A stretch of 64,000 nt of DNA from assembly GCA_037178625.1 (NCBI GenBank), contig CM074141.1, positions 1,426,001-1,490,000 on the forward strand. The letters are read 5' to 3'. Below, piece by piece: positions 60,678-64,000 of the stretch; within the stretch, counting starts at the first letter, position 1; the number at the start of each line of letters is the position of its first letter. Position numbers and translations under genes: made by a program. Below the pieces are notes generated by a model, which saw only the letters and a list, made by a program, of their open reading frames with translations, was not told the DNA's origin and did no database searches. Origin of the DNA: Skeletonema tropicum. Its lineage: Eukaryota > Bacillariophyta > Thalassiosirophyceae > Thalassiosirales > Thalassiosiraceae.

Positions 60678-60780
60678 AGTAATTGAATTGCTGAATGGAT
60701 GAAATATAATTAGTTTACATAAAGGGCTATCAGTTTCAATAAATTTGATGGTAGCTCTTTTACATCCGATCATCAGCTTG

Positions 60781-61298
60781 CTACCGCGCTCAAAAAATCG
60801 CGACAAATTTTTTGTCGCGAATTAATTTTAGCTAGGCGACGCCGCATAAAATACGAAACAACCATGTGAGTATGCCCTCTATAGAGCGCACCTATCAACA
60901 TGTTGAACCCAAACTGATATCCAGAATCCCTTGAGGAAGTATATTCAAATACAATTATTAATTAGTTGACCATTATATAACTACTAGATAAAGCGCAAGC
61001 ATCGGTCCAAAATGGCCTATTTCATCTAGTAAATAGAGTGATTCTATGTATGACGCATGCGTATATGAGCACCTATGCAGCCGCTGTAATGCGAGTATAG
61101 TGAATATGATGACTCCCAGCGGCTTAATCGAAAGGTAATAACATGTACTATCAACCTATGGCCGGTGAGCGTAGCCAGAGGGTCGATGTTGAGCGTATCG
61201 AGGCACTGTTTTCAGTCAAGTTATGTTTTGTGCGTAGTTTGTTAGCAAAAAATTTTTGTCGCGATTTTCTGTTTGTCGCGATTTTTTGAGCGCGGTAG
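60781..61298. mobile_element. 518-bp MITE with 27-bp inverted termini and CTTG target duplication
   Basis: CTACCGCGCTCAAAAAATCG at 60781 onward is inverted at the right end (61272-61298). CTTG flanks both sides (60777-60780, 61299-61302). Extra GTCGCGA/TCGCGAC palindromic motifs lie just inside both ends. No ORF inside. Superfamily is unclear; the 4-bp duplication and termini do not fit mariner or hAT. Confidence 0.8.
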
Positions 61299-61381
61299 CT
61301 TGCTATGTCGCTATGAGGTCGCTACTCGCTATATACTTATTACTTATGCCACCATCCACCATCCACCATCCACCATGGACA

Positions 61382-61803
61382 ATGGACATTGACGATGGCT
61401 CACTTAGATCTCTAAATATTTCAGTAGATATAATGGCGGCACTCCTTGATCAAAAGAACAACACTCTCCACCTATGGGAAGGGGTATTGGAAGTGGCCAG
61501 CGAATGGCCTGACGGAAGCGAAGCCGCTAAGAAGCACGACTCCTACGGTAAACCGATGGGTAAGTTTCCAGTGAAATTCAGCGGCAACATGCTAAATGCA
61601 TAAGTAAAGCATTGCCTCAATTACTTGCCATGTCAGCTAAGATCAGAAGAATCCTCGAGAAGAAGGGGTGGTTTGTTCAAGCATATAGCGAGGATGGATT
61701 CTGGGGTATAATCAATCAGAATCAAGAGTTACGTAACAAACTAACAGAAGCAGGTTGGGAAGAGCTAGATGAAACGACATGGCAGTATGAGGTTGAAAAT
61801 TGA
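61382..61803 (+). CDS. Small two-exon protein (114 aa), unknown function
   Basis: Exon 1 61382-61559, intron 61560-61636 (77 bp, GTAAGT...GTCAG), exon 2 61637-61803. The total coding length is divisible by three and the join KPM|AKIRRILEKKGW is in frame. N-terminal half: MDIDDGSLRSLNISVDIMAA and LWEGVLEVASEWPDGSEAAK. C-terminal half: FVQAYSEDGFWGIINQNQEL and LTEAGWEELDETTWQYEVEN. Trp- and acid-rich, no signal peptide, no recognised domain. It begins 80 bp after the MITE, whose right end may contribute the promoter. The clean intron supports a real gene. Confidence 0.55.
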
Positions 61804-62722
61804 GATTGAGATAAAAACGAAGAGTATCGCAGCCAGAGAGTGTCGCATTTTGTCAGCTAGCCACAGCTATGAAAGAATCAACTTTTAAGGGCTATCTTAC
61901 GTCTTAATTCAGCTTGCTGTCGGCAATCCTTTCCGCAATCCAAAACACCGTACGTGGTACATAAGCCGTTCCAGATTAGTTTCGTAGAAATCTAATCTGA
62001 TTAACATCGTATTTATTTATTTATCTATGATGCAGAGTTTTGGATGTGCTATCCTGGCACAGGCGCTTGTATTCGTTGCGATATCATTTGTGGACTACGA
62101 TGGCTTGAAAGCAGTAGGTCTTGGAATCGTCCCTTTGCTTCATTCTCAATGCTTGTGCCTTTTTTAGTGGTATGGATAACAAGCATGGAGTTCCTCGTAA
62201 TTCAATACTCTTCTGTTGACGTATCATGTATACTACTTTGCTTTAGGTTGATAAGCAGATTTGTTTTATGTTGTAACCTCTAAGTGAAAGTATCTTGTTC
62301 TTTCCTGACATCCGCTAGAATGAGAAACGGATCTCTGTGACGGGTTCTTTTCTCAATATCCCTTACTGATCGTCTGCTAGCTATATATCATTGTCAATGT
62401 TATCAACTGACCTGAATCTAAGGAAACGGTAAACCATTGGTCTTGGAGGTAAGCCTCATTACGATAAATATATTTTTTATATTACTGATCCCTAGTAGCT
62501 TATTGAAAACGGACGGTTTGAAGGGATGCAACTTCCCTTGACTCTTTCATAATCAAAACAGAGCTCAAACAGTGGCAGTGGCAAATTGATGGCCATCTGC
62601 TCTGCCACATGATGCATGTAACGTAACACACACACGTAATTGAAGCTCAAATTTCTGTTCAGTCCCTTCCTCACCTCAAAATACAAGAGGAGGCTCCAAC
62701 ATCAACTTTCTAGTGCGATTCC
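61804..62722. other. Intergenic region with gene fragment
   Basis: Apart from the pseudogene fragment at 62028-62305, nothing gene-like; it lies downstream of HCF136, which is transcribed toward it. Confidence 0.4.
62028..62305 (+). pseudogene. Decayed C-terminal fragment of the 59141 gene
   Basis: Matches 59995-60285 with many substitutions and small deletions: ATGCAGAGTTTTGGA, GGCGCTTGTATTCGTTGCGAT, GACTACGATGGCTTGAAAGC and GGTTGATAAGCAGATTTG are shared or nearly so. Frame is broken; N-terminal part absent. Confidence 0.85.
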
Positions 62723-63930
62723 TTAGCCTTCATACTTCAGCAATAATCCATTGCTTCCAAGAGCCCATCCTCCACTCTCCATGAACTTGACATTGTAAAG
62801 ATTTCCTGGGATGTCATTCGCACTCTTATCGAATGAGAAAGTCTTTCCATTATCCTTACTAACAAACATGGTGTTGGAACCTCCCACGGCCCAAACCTCA
62901 TCCTCCGTCCTCCATGCCACATCAGTGATACCATATCCACCAGTCTTAATGTTAGCCTCCGTGAATGGGAACTCCTCACTAGAAAGATCTACCGAACTAT
63001 CTGTGATCAAAAGTTTTCCACCATTAAGTGTCATCCAAAGTCCATTCTTAATATCTCCACGGACAAATCCCATGTTCTGAATACGACGAGGTGTCCCACG
63101 GTTGTGTGGGATCCAAAAGTCCTGACCAGGCTCCCAAGTCAAGAAGAAGTTACCACGACTCGACACAGCGAGGTAGGCTCCCTTGGAATCACGCTGTTCA
63201 TTCACAATTGATCCGGTAAAGTACGAGGCACCACTCACACCCGAGGAAGAAATACGATTAAGTGTGGCATCGATCGTTTCCTTCACCTGTGCCTTCCAGT
63301 TCCGACCGGCATTTTCGGTAGTGTACACAGCACCACTGCTGGTGATCATTTCCGCCGCGTTGGGTCCGGTAGCCAAGATTCCGGTGGGTTCACCGGGCAA
63401 CTTGGGTGATAGGGGGATACGTTCCCAACTCTTCCCTCCATCCTTGGTATGGAGGAGCAATGTGGGCTTACCTAGAACCCATCCCTCACCATTGTCAAAA
63501 CTTACAGTTTGGAACCGATACGTAATTTCCTCTTCGGCATCCAAGTTGGAAAAGGAGCGAGGTTCCCAAGTCAACCCTCCGTCATTCGTCTCGGCAAATG
63601 ATCCACGTGCTCCGACAATGTACCCATGTGTAGGTGAATCAAAGTCAATATCATATACAGTGTCCTCGAAAGGGGACTTTGATCTGACGCCATTGCTTCG
63701 AGGCAGCGGCATTCACGACAAGAGGGGCGCCAAAGGTAGTGGATGTGGCGAGGGCAGTGGCGGCTACTCCGGTGGCGGATTTGGTAACGAAGGAACGACG
63801 ATCTTCCTCGCTGGTGGATGCTGACATTGAGAGAGCACAGGTTGGTGGTGCGCATGCCAGTGCTGCTGGGAGCAAAGGCGGAAACGTTGGATGCCGCGAG
63901 GAAGAGGGCTGCTGCTGAGAAGAGCTTCAT
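62723..63930 (-). CDS. HCF136: HCF136/Ycf48 photosystem II assembly factor, two frame breaks near the N-terminus
   Basis: Thylakoid-lumen propeller protein needed for early PSII (D1) assembly. The N-terminus is a textbook diatom presequence: MKLFSAAALFLAASNVSAFAP, then after a frame shift EEDRRSFVTKSATGVAATAL, a twin-arginine lumenal signal ending VNAAAS. After a second shift the mature domain runs NGVRSKSPFEDTVYDIDF to the stop at 62723, with repeats of the type GYIVGARGSFAETNDGGLTW, GWVLGKPTLLLHTKDGGKSW and VWAVGGSNTMFVSKDNGKTF. The breaks lie at about 63834-63845 and 63697-63698 (AA in the coding strand). Each equals one extra base. Because the gene is essential for photosynthesis, consensus errors are more likely than loss. 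Confidence 0.9.
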
Positions 63931-64000
63931 GGTGATTGTTGTGTCTTATATAACGTGAGTGTATTATGATTAGCTTTATAGGCGAGACACCATGGAGGCA

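Overview
This window looks like nuclear DNA of a diatom, probably a centric one, although the species cannot be fixed from sequence alone. Introns are short GT-AG introns of about 75 to 140 bp. Several genes start with a bipartite plastid presequence (signal peptide followed by an F-containing cleavage motif such as SAFAP or NAF). HCF136, a photosystem II assembly factor, is present. Diatom-style Ty1/Copia elements and Pro/Thr-rich stalked membrane proteins are also present.

Layout. 0-16.5 kb is mostly single-copy host genes: UTP7 (partial), a membrane-anchored glutaminyl cyclase, a diatom-specific low-complexity protein, a frame-broken OTU protease, a ten-exon full-length ABCB-type transporter with several single-base frame breaks, an ornithine cyclodeaminase/mu-crystallin homologue and a stalked von Willebrand A (vWA) membrane protein. 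17-36.5 kb is a young tandem segmental array. Its unit is an upstream block with a TGACGTCA palindrome, a gene for a type II membrane protein with a CBM96/DNRLRE-like ectodomain, and the antisense 3' end of a second vWA membrane-protein gene. There are three full copies and one truncated copy of the CBM96-like gene. Only the last unit keeps an intact vWA gene. One unit is interrupted by a young Copia element (19.3-25.1 kb). Another carries a 5'-truncated hAT-like transposon (27.5-30.2 kb) flanked by 425-bp direct repeats.

37.9-43.3 kb holds host genes: an AAA ATPase, a sideroflexin-like carrier with a plastid-type presequence and an IMP2-type inner-membrane peptidase. 43.5-50.8 kb is a mobile-element island: two pogo-like elements head to tail that share one TA, both lacking a DDE catalytic domain, then a 5'-truncated LINE with a 13-bp target-site duplication, all between inverted copies of a ~100-bp repeat. 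51.3-64 kb returns to host genes: a hybrid histidine kinase, an RCK-type kinase, an HIG1-domain (Rcf1-like) protein, a coiled-coil protein with a diatom-type C-terminal module, a plastid-type membrane protein flanked by its own decayed fragments, two MITE-like elements, a 114-aa two-exon gene and HCF136.

The points I would examine first are the tandem CBM96/vWA array, the DDE-less nested pogo pair, the plastid-type sideroflexin, and the recurrent single-base frame breaks. The breaks mostly sit at short homopolymers, even in HCF136, and so may be consensus errors rather than biology. I did not identify a wholly new multi-gene defence or metabolic system.
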